From Paralithodes platypus (Eukaryota > Arthropoda > Malacostraca > Decapoda > Lithodidae), in the NCBI GenBank assembly GCA_032716605.1, contig JAVRFV010002314.1, positions 124,001 through 188,000 of the forward strand: DNA of 64,000 bases, given 5' to 3'. This document shows, in pieces, positions 10,901-22,173 of the stretch (its first letter is position 1; each line of letters begins with the position of its first letter). Below the pieces are notes generated by a model. The model was not told the DNA's origin and ran no database searches. It saw nothing but the letters and a program-made list of their open reading frames with translations. The position numbers were made by a program, and so were the translations under genes.

Positions 10901-11776
10901 ATGATGGAGGAAAGATCAATTATAAAGGAGAGTGAAGAGATAAGACAAAGTGAAAAGAGAGTGATTGAAGGTAATGAAGAGGTTACTAAAAGGGAAGATA
11001 AACTGTCGAACAATGAACAAGTGTCAACCGACATATATAAAATGCTAGACAGTAAGAAAAAATGTGACACTAACAAAGGAAACCTGTCTGTGCAAAGTGG
11101 CCTGGAGGCATTTATGCCATGGCCATCCTTTAGCGAGGGTCTCCCAGGAGGGAGCAAGGCATCCAAGATGATGACGAATGACAATGAAGAAGACAATTGT
11201 TGCGAGACATCTGACTGCAATAATGAAAAGAAAACTTGTGGCCCAGACCTCCCAAAGGAAAGCCTTATGAAACACCAGTGCCCCATGTGTGGTAAATATT
11301 TTGCTTACAAAGGTCTTCTGGCCAGTCATTTACCACTTCATTCAGGAGTGAAGGAGTTTGAATGTCAAGTGTGTGGTAAACAGTTTGCCCAGAAAAGAGG
11401 CCTCCAGTTACACTCAATAGTTCATTCAGTAGAGAAAAAGTTCAAGTGTGAGAATTGTGGTAAACTGTTCAAGACAAAGGGTGACTTGGGCAAACATGCC
11501 ATCCTTCACACTGACTCCAAGCTGTTTGAGTGCCATATGTGTGATAAACGGTTTGCTCAGAGAAGTGGCCTTAGTATGCATCTGGTGCTTCATTCTGGAG
11601 AGAAGAGGTTCAAGTGCGACCATTGTGGACACCGGTTCGCCCATAAAGGTAGCCTTACCAGACATTTGATGGTTCATACGGGAGAGAAGCAGTACAAGTG
11701 TGACGAGTGCGATCAGGGTTTCTCACGTAAGAATTACCTCATACGGCATCGTTCAAGTGTTCACAAATGTTCTTAG
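10901..11776 (+). CDS. C2H2 zinc-finger protein, six fingers
   Basis: A 291-residue ORF without introns. The N-terminal ~125 residues are charged, low-complexity and unrecognised; the rest is six tandem C2H2 fingers at about residues 127-147, 155-175, 183-203, 211-231, 239-259 and 267-288. Fingers 1-5 fit C-x2-C-x12-H-x3-H; finger 6 has x4 between its histidines. Linkers include TGEKQYK before finger 6 and SGEKRFK before finger 5, typical of DNA-binding arrays, so a nuclear sequence-specific DNA-binding role is likely; the target is unknown. The in-frame stop at 10883-10885 makes 10901 the first available ATG, with a second ATG directly after it. No transposon domain is fused. It could be a complete single-exon gene, the last exon of a larger one, or a retrocopy. 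It is the only good host-gene candidate in the window. Confidence 0.85.
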   Translation: MMEERSIIKESEEIRQSEKRVIEGNEEVTKREDKLSNNEQVSTDIYKMLDSKKKCDTNKGNLSVQSGLEAFMPWPSFSEGLPGGSKASKMMTNDNEEDNCCETSDCNNEKKTCGPDLPKESLMKHQCPMCGKYFAYKGLLASHLPLHSGVKEFECQVCGKQFAQKRGLQLHSIVHSVEKKFKCENCGKLFKTKGDLGKHAILHTDSKLFECHMCDKRFAQRSGLSMHLVLHSGEKRFKCDHCGHRFAHKGSLTRHLMVHTGEKQYKCDECDQGFSRKNYLIRHRSSVHKCS

Positions 11777-11820
11777 TGTTTTAACAAGTACAATCATGAA
11801 CTAATGCAATAACACTCATG

Positions 11821-11826
11821 AATAAA
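11821..11826 (+). promoter_or_regulatory. Candidate polyadenylation signal
   Basis: A canonical AATAAA hexamer 45 bases after the zinc-finger stop codon, the right position for a short 3' UTR. Cleavage site not determinable. Confidence 0.5.
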
Positions 11827-12915
11827 CACAGCTCTATCCTAGACTAAGCCCAAATCAATAGATTTGGGCAGTGAATCAGGTTCATATAATGCTGTCTGAA
11901 CCATATAAACCAGCTATACTGCTTTAGACAGATTATCCATTGATTTGAGTTAAGTTTAGGGCCATGAAAGATGTACTGCTTTTGTCTGTGAATGCACTTG
12001 CTTTAATCTGTGACTAATTCGTCGCCTACATATATATTTATGTTACTGAAAAATTATACTTTAAGTGAAATTATTTTGGAGTGTAGATTATATACATACT
12101 GTATATACATAAATTTCATATAATTGAATGTTTTACATGAGGCGCTGTTTCAGTCTCACATCCTTATGGCGGAATTTCAGGTTGCCCTGTTCAGAGCTGC
12201 CTCACTTGTCAGGTTTATTAATTCAAGACTAGATCCGATGTTTTGTAGGTCTACCCCTTGGTACAGTTGTCTCCATGTTCATGGACTTGCATCTTTACAC
12301 CCTGTGTATTTCATCCATCCTCTCTACATGCCCACACTATCCAAGCCTGCTTATACTCATCACTGATACTCTTGATGCCTAACAGTCTTCTTAACTCTTC
12401 ACCAGATATCATATTATATGGGTAAACCCGTCAAACGCGCGTATGGCCTGTGACGAACGTAGTTATATGTAAATTAATTACGGTACCCAATATTCTGACA
12501 TAATTTGTTATATCTACCATATAAAGCATAATATATTTTCCATGAACACTTAATTTAGTAATATGAAGAATATATGAACCTTGAAGAGTGATAAAATAAG
12601 TGGGGAAAGCATTTGGATGGTAAAAAACGTAAATATTCACCGCCCGGTCGTATCCTCAGGTGGGAGGCGGCGAGACATATATCCCCCCCCCCCCCCCCCC
12701 CCCCCCCCAAGTCGCTCTCTCTACTGAGACCAGCGGGTGGAGTCCCAGAGTTATAAAAGGTATCTTATGTAACTCACTTGTGCTACATAATCGAGGGAGA
12801 GAAATTCGCATAAAAAATAACCAATAAATGATGAAAATATGAGGAAAAATAAGTGATTACTAAGAAAGGGGGAAAGGGGGGGTGGGTGAAAAACATATGG
12901 ATGAATGGTAGTAAG
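11827..12915. other. No gene seen; long poly-C tract
   Basis: Non-coding sequence downstream of the zinc-finger ORF. An 80-codon forward frame at 12124-12366 resembles no family. A 26-base C run lies at 12683-12708. Confidence 0.5.
12683..12708. repeat. Poly-C tract (26 bases)
   Basis: Uninterrupted C run following 'gagacatatat'. Its exact length may be an assembly estimate. Confidence 0.9.
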
Positions 12916-12917
12916 TA

Positions 12918-13864
12918 CAGTAAAAGTTCTTTAATCCGACGACCGATGATTCCAATCTCCCAATAGTCCGAATTTTTCAATTTGAGGCCAAATCCGAATT
13001 CACCCGATGGTCCGAATTTCAAGAAGTCCCAAGTCCCCTTTTTGAGGCATTAGTCCACTCAAATGACACATAATGGAGCACACACATATCATATGTTCAT
13101 GAATTCACTTTAAAAGTTTACCATTGTCATTGTAGCCTATTACCTACTTCAAAACATTCAGATTAATGGTCAAAGGAAGCTACTGATATAAACGTAAACA
13201 CCACATCGTCTGCTAGAGAGTTTGTTTTGCTCTTGAACGCATCCTTGGGACGCTCCGATGCGCTACTGGCTTGCACCGCATTTTCTGCAAGCGCATTCAG
13301 TCTTGAGCTTGAAAACGCACCTTTGGACGTTCCGATACGCTACTATTTATAGTTCAGTGATCGGAGCATCCCAAGGGTGCTTTCAAGACAACAAGACAAG
13401 GGTGCTTTCAATACAATATAATATAACAGAGCACGTCACAAAAGGAAAATCACAAAAGGAAAATTACAAGAACCTCTCAGGGAAGTGCCGTTGTTAAGGC
13501 ATTACTTCCCGAACCACATCTGATCTGATCTTCAAGAGCAAGACAAACTCGCTAGTAGACGGAAGAAGAAGAAGAAGACGATGCGGACATATGGTGTTTA
13601 CGTTTATATCAGCAGATTCCTTTGACCATTAATCTGAATGTTTTGAAGTAGGTAATAGGCTACAATGGTAAACTTTTGAAGTGATTTCATGAAAATATGA
13701 TATGTGTGTGTGCACCATTGTGTCATTTGGGTGGCCTAATGCCTCAATGTTTTCGTCAGGCCATTAATACACAGGTTCATAGGGGTAAAGTCCGATAATC
13801 CGAAAGATCCACTAATCTGAACGAGGGCCGGTCCGCTGCCCTTCGGATTAACGGAAGTTTACTG
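12918..13864. mobile_element. Foldback Tigger/pogo-like MITE
   Basis: The ends 'cagtaaaagttctttaatcc' (left) and the complement of 'ttaacggaagtttactg' (right) form imperfect terminal inverted repeats with CAGTAAA tips, and both sides are flanked by TA (12916-12917, 13865-13866), as expected of Tc1/mariner-pogo elements. Subterminal arms of about 170 bp (around 13040-13225 and 13590-13760) are also inverted copies of each other. No transposase is present. The centre contains repeated 'cgctccgatgcgctact' blocks. Confidence 0.8.
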
Positions 13865-13993
13865 TATTAGAGATGAATTATCTCACCTAATGACATATTC
13901 CTTTGTTTTGAGAGCCCCTCGGGCATTATTGAAGATTTTTTTTTTTTCATGGTCTTGCTTCCGTGAGGCCTATCACATTTGCTATACACATAC

Positions 13994-14063
13994 AGTAGCT
14001 CTTTCGGACTAATTGGGGGAGACCCCTGTCCGAAAGTGTCAAAAGTCCGAAAGGGCCGAGTCC
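13994..14063 (+). repeat. Solitary Tigger terminal fragment
   Basis: 'gctctttcggactaattggg' through 'ccgaaagggccgagtccga' is the same as the left end of the large Tigger element at 16442-16517, minus a few bases near the tip. It abuts the LINE fragment directly. Confidence 0.75.
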
Positions 14064-14124
14064 GAGAACTGCTGCCAATCCTGACCATGAAAAGAATGCC
14101 TCTCCCCCTGAAGGGAAAGGTGTA

Positions 14125-15087
14125 CAGTGGAATCTCGTATCTAACGAATAATAGGTGCCGACAAAATTGCGTTAGATCCAGATTCGTTAGATATGAATAC
14201 ATAAACTAATGGGGAAAAATGGTAATTGGTGCCAAAATTTAGACAGAGTCCCCATTTTTACCTATTTTTGCCCTTCCGAGTTCTATTTTGTGACATCAAA
14301 TATATTAAAATCATGTAATATATTAATTATAAGAAGAATTAATAATAAACCAACCTGTGAGTGAATAATGAAGTGTGTAGGTTAGACGATGTCGAAGATA
14401 TCCGAGCAGGGAGGCTAGGCTAACTGGGATGCGCCACGCACCTCCTCACCTCCACCACCGCCTCCCTCTCTTAACATTGCCACTAAAACACGTCTTTGCA
14501 ACAGATAGGCTGGCTTTAATTTTAGTTTTCTGTCTCTTAAAGTTACGCACTGTCCCCTCGGGAAACCCAGTTATTTTCACTATCTCGCAGTTCTTGAGGC
14601 CTTTTTCAATTAGTTCAATCACTTTCGCTTTATCCTCTGCCGTATATTTATTCATGTTTTTTCCAACACGCGTAACCGTCTTCACTGGTACTTTTGTCTT
14701 TCTTTCATGCATATTTCCATTCTCACCACCCCTCTCCAGTACCTGAGGATTGGGTCCACATCACAAAAGGCGTAACACAACAAAAGCTTAAGGTTGGGGC
14801 GAGTAACACAACAAAAGGTTGAGTTGGGTTGAGTAATGTAGGCCTAAGGCGCGGCGCGGACTGGACTGACGACAGTGATGGGGAGGGAGGGAGGAGGGAG
14901 GGACGCCACTTAGCTCAGTACGGTAGGCCTATTTGGCGGGAAATTTGTAAATTCGATACCGGGCACCCAAAATAATTGCCGTTAGATATGGATTTTGGTT
15001 CGTTAGATTGAGATCGGGTAGAGCTCCAATAGGGTCGTTAGATGCAAATTCGTTAGATCAAAATGCGTTAGATGCGAGGTTCCACTG
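14125..15087. mobile_element. Tigger/pogo-like MITE inside the LINE fragment
   Basis: The terminal inverted repeats 'cagtggaatctcgtatctaa' and the complement of 'gatgcgaggttccactg' are flanked by the duplicated TA (14123-14124, 15088-15089). The inside keeps only a transposase N-terminus (14446-14712, minus). GTTAGAT motifs are repeated near both ends. Confidence 0.92.
14446..14712 (-). pseudogene. Tigger transposase N-terminal HTH fragment
   Basis: An 88-residue reverse frame with KYTAEDKAKVIELIEKG, then GFPEGTVRNFKRQ, a psq/CENP-B-type helix-turn-helix seen at the start of pogo/Tigger transposases, where it binds the element's ends. The catalytic DDE part is absent, so this is a deletion remnant. 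It could be an independent short HTH protein, but its position inside a TA-flanked MITE argues against that. Confidence 0.65.
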
Positions 15088-15143
15088 TATGCCTCAAGTG
15101 TTAGAAGTGCAATGACGTATGCCTCAGAAACATGGGCCGTTAA

Positions 15144-15578
15144 CCTCTCAGGCCCGGAAGGGCTCTTGAACACCCAGTGGTTGAAAGCCTGTGAGCTTGG
15201 TGTGCGAGGCGTCGGTCCGACGCATGTAAACAACAGCCGGCTGGACCGACGCCCCGCATCTCCAGCCACAAGAAGGAGTGCGTCGCTTGTTCGTGTGTGC
15301 CTGTATGTTGTTGTTAAGTATCGAAAAGTAGTGTAAAGTGGCTGTTTTTGCCATAAAGTTATCTCCAATGAAATCATCATCACAACTGAACCAGTTGACT
15401 TAGAGAGCTCTACTTAACGTCATTCTACAGGTAAGAAAAACATCTACGCTTGGGGATGCGCGGGAATGCGGAAGCAGTCAGAATAACAAAGATACGGTAG
15501 CCTAGGCGTAGGCGTTTTTCGGCCAAAACCCCCGGGTTTCGGGGAATATATATATAATACATAGCCGGGGCTGGAGGG
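15144..15578. mobile_element. piggyBac-like MITE
   Basis: A 435 bp insertion flanked by the tetranucleotide TTAA on both sides (15140-15143, 15579-15582), the target of piggyBac transposases. The ends 'cctctcaggcccgg' and the complement of 'ccggggctggaggg' form an imperfect 14 bp terminal inverted repeat. A subterminal palindrome 'gcgtcggtcc...ggaccgacgc' is present. There is no transposase. Confidence 0.8.
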
Positions 15579-15715
15579 TTAAAGTAGAGGATGTCAACAG
15601 AATGGAACGTAATGAGATGAGAATGGTGAGATGGATGTGTGGGGCCAGGCTACAGGATAGAATAACAAATGTTGAGCTGAGGAGACGTTTAGGTTTAAAG
15701 AGTATTAGCGAGGTT

Positions 15716-16441
15716 GAAATACAGGAGAAACAAGAGAACCCCAAGAACACCAATAAACAAGCAAGAGAGAAACAAGGAGAAACAAGATCGAGAGAGACAG
15801 ACATACACACACAAGAAGAAACAAGGGAGAAAACAACACAACACACAACAACAACGTCAGGGTCAAGGCCAGAGATCCCGCCCAGGAAAGAAAGTTGTCG
15901 CATCGCAACAATAGAAAAAGCCAAACGAAAAAGAGAGAAAAGGGATGAAAGGCAGAGAAAGAAGAAGAAAGGAATACACCATGATAATCCCCGAGTCAAG
16001 GTCACGGACTCCAGCCAGGAGGGATTACTGCCCCATCACCACAAGGGGACAACGAGCCCCAAAATTGCCGACACAAGACAGCGACAGGCCACCCCCTGAG
16101 AGTAGTATATTCACAACCATTCTAAAAACCCATCATTTACACTATGTAAAATACCTAGAATAATTATTGTATTTAATTCTATATATTAACTATGCAACCA
16201 CCATCAAGAGAGGGGTACAAGAAAGCCACTTCGTATCTCTCTACCCCGCGAGGTTATGTAAAACCATGCCCCATATTCTTACCTATTATCTCTACCTGAC
16301 GAGGGTATATGTATGTAACTCCTATACCTATTATTTTTCCTTCCCATGACTAGACGTAGGCAACACCACAACCTCCTCTCCCATTTCAATAAAACTTATA
16401 GGAAGGAAGACACCTATTTTTTCTTTCTCCAATTTTAGCAA
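15716..16441. other. Unassigned sequence
   Basis: Starts abruptly where the LINE fragment ends. A purine-rich frame reads through from the LINE tail to 16099, but its Lys/Arg/Gln-rich content shows no domain. Possibly part of another repeat; only this copy is visible. Confidence 0.4.
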
Positions 16442-17270
16442 CAGTAAACCCTCGCTCTTTCGGACTAATTGGGGGAGACCCCTGTCCGAAAGTGTCAAAA
16501 GTCCGAAAGGGCCGAGTCCGAACTCACACTTCAGCCATCCGGACTAGTCCGAAACTCTGAGATAATGTCCGAAGTTTATAAGTCCGAATACACATTCACC
16601 TAACCAGACAAATCCGAAACTCAAGATAATGTTCAGACTCTACTGAACCCTTCCTAATCTGAAAGAAATGAATAGCCTACAGTACAATATGTAAAACATC
16701 AAATACATGTACAGTACAATACTATAAATGAATAGCCTACAGTACAATATGTAAAACATCAAATACATGTACAGTACAATACTATAAATTAGTTTTTTTA
16801 AAGTGTACAGCAGTGTGTCAAACAAAAGCCGAGTCCTGTATTAGTTTAGTCTTTATTATTGTTTATATAAAGATAACATTGTGGTTTATAGTTCAAATTA
16901 TGTCTTTAGAAGTGATAAAATAGACAAAGCAATGTTATTACATGTTAATTTTTGTGTATTCCTTCTCATATTAAATCCAGTCTTCAAACAATATTCCTCT
17001 TGTTTGACACCCTGATATTGTACAGGTATTGTACTTTACCTTATAGAAGTGTTGAGTAGAGGTGATCCATTATGAGGTGAGAGTGGTAGAGGACATCCAG
17101 GTGAGAGTGGAGTAAGGGTGGTGGAAGAGTTAAAGGGTGGTGGAGGAATTAATTACAGTTCAATACTGTAATACTGTACTGAAGAGTGGTGGTGGAGGTG
17201 CCATAACAAAATATAACTTATATCCTACTGTAATTCATTGTACCATATGACATAACATTTCGGGCGGGTG

Positions 17271-17775
17271 CCCGACCCCGAAAGGCGTTGAAATAGGGGA
17301 GCTATCCCCCCGCCAATGGCGGCTTTCTAGGGCCTTTCCTAGCTGATGCTGAAAGGATTGGGTTCTAGTCATGTGGTGATGGGCTGGTCTATCAGAGTGA
17401 GAACTGAGCGATCTCTGCCATACCCATAGCTTACTCTGACTGTTCCTTTAACTTATATATTTTCTAGATCTCAAGTGACGGCATCTTTTCCGTGGATTGA
17501 CCTCCCAATCTACCAAGATTGGAAGCCAAAGCGTCACATTTTTCCCTTGCCCCTCAACTTTCTCTTCATAATTGCTGAGGGGCACAGGGCCCTGGGTGGG
17601 GCTTTGGTTTCCCGGGCGTTTCTGCACCCTCCGCAGCTCCCCGCCATGGAGTGGCTTCGGTCACCCAGGCTTTATTGTGGTCGGCAGGGAGGGTTCTGTG
17701 GGGGCGCTCGGTTATGGCCTTGGAATTGCTCGGGGCCTTGGGGCTGTTCGGCCAGGCAGCTTGGGGAACAACAAC
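17271..17775 (+). mobile_element. Short retroposon with LINE-like 3' tail, copy 2
   Basis: Closely matches 7563-8086 over the full length, ending in (CAA)n. A 7 bp 'aacattt' at 17264-17270 and 17776-17782 is a plausible target duplication, partly confounded with the CAA tail. It inserted in the left part of the Tigger element. Confidence 0.85.
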
Positions 17776-18296
17776 AACATTTTAACTTTTTAGTGCACTT
17801 ACATTTGCACTTACACACAATTTGGTACTTTAATTTCCAGTAACCTTAATTCTAAACTTTTTTTTTGTTTTCTTAACTACAAAAATAGAACTGGTTAAAA
17901 CTTGCATGACAACTTAAATTTCAATTTCCTTCAAATTACTAATGTACAGTACTGTACTAAACCCTAAAACAAAAACACTTCTTAATTAACCCGGGAACTG
18001 CGGGGAGACTCTTAAGAGTTCCCCCGGCGGACTGCGGGGAGACTCTTATGAGTGATTGAAAAAAAAAATCAACTTTTGACATCGAAAAAAAAACAAATTT
18101 TTTTTTTTTTTTTTTTTTTGGCCCCTGGTCCATGCAAAATCTCAGTCCTCTACCTCCCCTCCTTCCCCACTTTCCTCCTCTCCTTCAGTTATCACCTATT
18201 TTCCCTGTTATTCCCTTATTCTGAGGTATATTTTCGTGCTAACATTAGCGAGTTGCAAGCAGGGTGTTGTCATCACTGATGGCAAGCGAGTGCAAG

Positions 18297-18312
18297 AGAG
18301 AGAGAGAGAGAG
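18297..18312. repeat. (GA)n microsatellite
   Basis: Short pure GA run, about eight repeats. Confidence 0.85.
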
Positions 18313-18659
18313 TATCGATCGACTGTGTCTCAGTGGCCTTGGGGGAAAGTGGCGGGAAATCAGGTTGCCTCACCCATACATTATACAACTTGCGGGCTAT
18401 ATCTCCGATTTTGACCATCCAAACACTGTTTTCACTCGTTTTATTGTTGTTTCAGGTTAATACCTTTATAATCAACCCATAATAGGCGCATATGGATAAG
18501 TATTAATGCTATTAATGGCACAATGAATATTTTAGTGACAGAAACACCTCAAATACGTCAGCACAGGGGGACGTTTCCAATTACCCCCATGCGCACTTCA
18601 GAGGTTAACAGTACTGTAAAAAAATATTCACTTGGCACTCCACCCCTAATCACTAGCGA

Positions 18660-19015
18660 TAGGCTTTCCTCCCTTCTCCACCACCTCGGACTGAGCGGCT
18701 GTAGCAGCTGGCTCTCTTCCCTCATCCACTACCACCAAGGTCTCGGACCGAGCGGCTGTAGCAGCTGGCTCTCCTCCCTCATCCACTACCACCAAGGTCT
18801 CGGACCGAGCGGCTGTAGCAGCTGGCTCTCCTCCCTCATCCACTACCACCAAGGTCTCGGACCGAGCGGCTGTAGCAGCTGGCTCTCCTCCCTCGTCCAC
18901 TACCAAGGTCTCGGACTGAGCGGCTGTAGCAGCTGGCTCTCCTCCCTCCACTACCACCAAGGTCTCGGACTCAGCGGCTCTAGCAGCTGGCTCTCCTTCC
19001 TCCTCCACTACCAAG
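18660..19015. repeat. ~57 bp minisatellite, ~6 copies
   Basis: Units contain 'agcggctgtagcagctgg' and 'ctccctcatccactacc', with lengths of 51-57 bp. It abuts the transposase stop codon, so it lies just downstream of the transposase on the minus strand. Lengths divisible by three keep frames open on both strands, which explains the long repetitive ORFs there. Confidence 0.9.
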
Positions 19016-19018
19016 ATC

Positions 19019-20665
19019 TCAAGACGAAGACGAAGAGAGGCTCGCTGTCGTAGCAGTAGAGGTGGTCCTATTGCGTGAAGGTGCACAGGGTACAGGTTTG
19101 AAAAAGGAGCTAATTTTCAATTGCTTAACTTCAGTCTGCAGTTGGACTTGCATGGTCATCCTCATCTTACGCAAGAAAGAATAGTAAGTGTTGTACTCTT
19201 CCCCCATCTCATTGACTATTGAGAGTAGAGTCTCCACTGCCTCAACCCCCTTACACAGTGATGTCTGGTGGCTGCTTTCCTCTTCTTGATCTTCCTCATT
19301 ATAATTTTCCACAGTGCCAGACACCTCCTTAGCTATATCCTCCTCTGTCAAGTTCTCGTACCCTTGCAGTGTTCCATCCTCGTTCAGCCATTCATCCACC
19401 TCATTTAGTGTCAGGTTGCCTTGCTGGGCTGATGCTAGTAGCAGGCGAACCTCATCAGCCCCGAAACCTTCAAAATCCGCAGGAGCTTCACCAACACCAA
19501 GGAGTCTATTCCAACCATTTCGGAGGGTGGATAGGTTCATCTTATTCCACGCCTCAGTCCAGTTGTAGATCATGTCCCGCAGATTAAATTTTTTTAAGTT
19601 TGCGAGGGTACGTTGGCCACGGCAGTCCACATAGTCGGGGTCATCCATACCATCTTCCACGACGACTAGGCACTGGCACATGAAGATACCCTTATAAATC
19701 TTCTTGCAAGCCTCTATAATGCCCTGGTCCATCGGTTGTATGAGACTTGTTGTGTTGGCATGAAGAAAGTAGGTCCTAATTTTTCCATTCTCAGATGTTA
19801 GATCAGAGGCTGAAGGATGGCATGGAGCATTATCGAGCAAGATTAAAGCTCGGACGTTGCTTGGGTGTATGCCATATGTCTGGGTCTGGAACTCCTTGAT
19901 CTGCTTCACAAGGCTGGTAAACCACTCTCGGGTTATTGCACCAGTGAACCAAGCTTTGGTGGAATTATAGTAGTCAATGGGCAACTCATCAAGAATGTCT
20001 TTTAAGCACCTGGGTCACCTGGCCTTTCCCACTATAGCTGGCCTCACTCGATGATTCCCAGCCCTGTTAGCACAGACCATGATTGACACACGTTCCTTTA
20101 TAGTTTTATGTCCAGGGGTACTCTTAACTGTGTGGATGACCTGCGAGTTCTGGGGAAGAGAACGCCAATAAAGGCCCGTTTCATCAGCATTATATATTTC
20201 ATATTCCTCCAATTTCTCCGTGTCAATAAGGTGCTGGAGTTGCAGGATAAATGGCTCGATGGATTCCTTGTCAGCACTGAGGGACTCTCCCACAATCTTT
20301 CGGTTGCATATTCCATGGCGAGTTCGGAATCTGTACAACCAGCCACTACTCGCACAAAAACCAGTCACACCCAGGTGGTTTGCTAGTCTTTTAGCTACCT
20401 CTTGAATTAGTGTGCCTTGCACTGGCACCCCGGAAGAACGTTGCTGGATGTACCAATTCTAGACGGCATCTTCGACTTTCTTGAAGGGTAATGATGGGGC
20501 CACAAACATCTTGTTTTGGGCAGATACAGTTTCGGTTTTACTGGCTCTCGATAAATATTTGTCCTTTTCTCTAATAATATCATAAAATGTGCTCTTTTTG
20601 AGGGAGTGTTTCTCCATCAATAACTGAGCAGACACCCCTTTATCATGGTCTGCAATGACCTCCAT
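19019..20665 (-). pseudogene. Tigger/pogo DDE transposase with two nonsense codons
   Basis: One reading frame, 20665 down to 19019, interrupted only by a TAG (20459-20461) and a TGA (20015-20017). Order: CENP-B N-type HTH (EVIADHDKGVSAQLL...FYDIIREKDKYL), CENP-B-type HTH with GWLYRFRTRHGI, then the DDE catalytic core with D in YNADETGLYWR, LLDNAPCHPS and QPMDQGII. Such enzymes cut and paste elements at TA sites. The acidic C-terminal tail (EEDQEEESSHQT) is common in the family. Point nonsense without frameshifts points to fairly recent inactivation. The N-terminus is unclear: an upstream frame at 20674-20901 with QAKRKYQSSDDG, or the frame at about 25180-25250 with GERGVKRKE, may supply it. 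Confidence 0.9.
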
Positions 20666-21205
20666 CTTGGTCTTTAGGGATAAAATATTATGAGTCCTCT
20701 TGCGCCTCCCATCTGAGCTATCACTTGAAGAAGTCCCTTGCCCTCGAGCCTTCCCCAGCCCTCGCTCCGCCCCTTTTCCTCGAGTCTTCCCCCATCGTCG
20801 CTGGATTGATACTTTCTTTTAGCCTGGCCTCCACTAGTACCAGCAGATTCTGAAGAACAAGATAAGGAAAATATTACCGAAACTACCACTAATTTTTCCA
20901 TGGTTTTTCTTTTTGATTTTAGGTAGTTTTCATCATTAGCCTATACAGTACAGGTACAGTAGTTGAAATTACAGTGTACAGTACTGTGGTTACAATCCCC
21001 TGAACATTTTATTTCTCCCATTATCCAATGATCTTAAAACATTCAGATGTAACTAATTTTGGGTAGGCCTATTCTGCAGAACAACAACTCCTCGATTACG
21101 GGATTCCTGTCTCATGGATTTTTTTTTTTTTTTTGCTCTTACCTTACTCAGGGGACCTTACTGATGTGTTATTAAGTGCTACTTTTCTTATTTTGTCAAT
21201 TTGAT

Positions 21206-21690
21206 TTTCACTCCCCTACTGTATAACATGTTAGGAGTTATTTTCACTCCCCTACTGTATAACATGTTAGGAGTTATTTTCACTCCCCTACTGTATAACA
21301 TGTTAGGAGTTATTTTCACTCCCCTACTGTATAACATGTTAGGAGTTATTTTCACTCCCCTACTGTATAACATGTTAGGAGTTATTTTCACTCCCCTACT
21401 GTATAACATGTTAGGAGTTATTTTCACTCCCCTACTGTATAACATGTTAGGAGTTATTTTCACTCCCCTTTATTTTCACTCCCCTACTGTATAACATGTT
21501 AGGAGTTATTTTCACTCCCCTACTGTATAACATGTTAGGAGTTATTTCACTCCCCTACTGTATAACATGTTAGGAGTTATTTTCACTCCCCTACTGTATA
21601 ACATGTTAGGAGTTATTTTCACTCCCCTACTGTATAACATGTTAGGAGTTATTTTCACTCCCCTACTGTATAACATGTTAGGAGTTATTT
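21206..21690. repeat. 36 bp minisatellite, ~13 copies
   Basis: Unit with 'cactcccctactgtataac' and 'atgttaggagttatttt'; one truncated copy occurs near 21465-21480 and one copy lacks a T near 21545. Open frames on both strands here are artefacts of the 36 bp period. Confidence 0.97.
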
Positions 21691-22173
21691 TTGTACAGCC
21701 AGTCCAGGACACTTTGTTTACATTCTAGCCTCCTTGGAGGCTCCTCCCCGATGTTTAGTAGCCAATCAGTGTGGAGTTTCACCTACAAGAAGTCAGTACC
21801 GTACATTTTTATTGGTACTTTCCTGTCATCGACAGCCAAAGCTAAAGATTGCAGAGTAAACAACATATTGTAGACTTTATCCCATCAATTTGTAATAGTT
21901 TTAATACCCAATCAGCGGGGGCGGCAGCCCCCACCCATTATACTAGGATAGGTTAGGTAAGGTTAGGTTAGGCTAATGTCTTTTCAAAGTGGACTACATC
22001 GAGTAAACTCCTAGATTGTTGGGGTATCTGAATTGTAATTACAGTAACAATGCAAATGCTAATAAAAAGTGCTTTCTGCACTTTCTAACAATAAAACACA
22101 CTTACAAAGCATTAAAATACAAAAACAAAATAAATACTGTACTGTAAAACCTAAAATAACAGGAGCTGTAGTT
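21691..22173. other. Spacer with CCTAA/hairpin module
   Basis: Non-coding sequence between the minisatellite and the LINE, including the module at 21904-21992 and, at the end, the left copy of the LINE target duplication (22163-22173). Confidence 0.6.
21904..21992 (-). repeat. CCTAA plus G/C hairpin module, reverse copy
   Basis: Reverse orientation: 'agcgggggcggcagccccca', 'cattatactagg', TTAGG-type runs, then 'ggctaatgtcttttcaaag'. It matches 801-888 and 1900-2024. Confidence 0.65.

Larger units (their letters stand above)
14064..15715 (+). pseudogene. LINE RT C-terminal fragment, split by two insertions
   Basis: Three blocks (14064-14124, 15088-15143, 15579-15715) match in order the LINE remnant at about 62914-63160: motifs ILTMKRM-LPLKGKVY, MTYASETWAV, then VEDVNRMERNEMRM and RRRLGLKSISEV. 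Removing the two inserts and one copy of each target duplication restores colinearity. The fragment is the post-RT C-terminal part of a non-LTR element of uncertain clade (RTE/CR1-like). It is dead, and it records three events: LINE fragment first, then the TA element and the TTAA element. Confidence 0.85.

Noticed and set aside
15502..16099. Leu/Ser/Cys-rich reverse ORF and Lys/Arg-rich forward ORF
   Set aside because: Low-complexity readings of a purine-rich stretch fused to a LINE tail; no recognisable domain and no relative in the window.
18523..19086. Ser/Leu-rich and Ala/Glu-rich repetitive ORFs
   Set aside because: Both are readings of the ~57 bp minisatellite next to the transposase stop codon.
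21188..21494. Repetitive ORFs on both strands
   Set aside because: Artefact of the 36 bp minisatellite, whose unit length is divisible by three and contains no stop in those frames.
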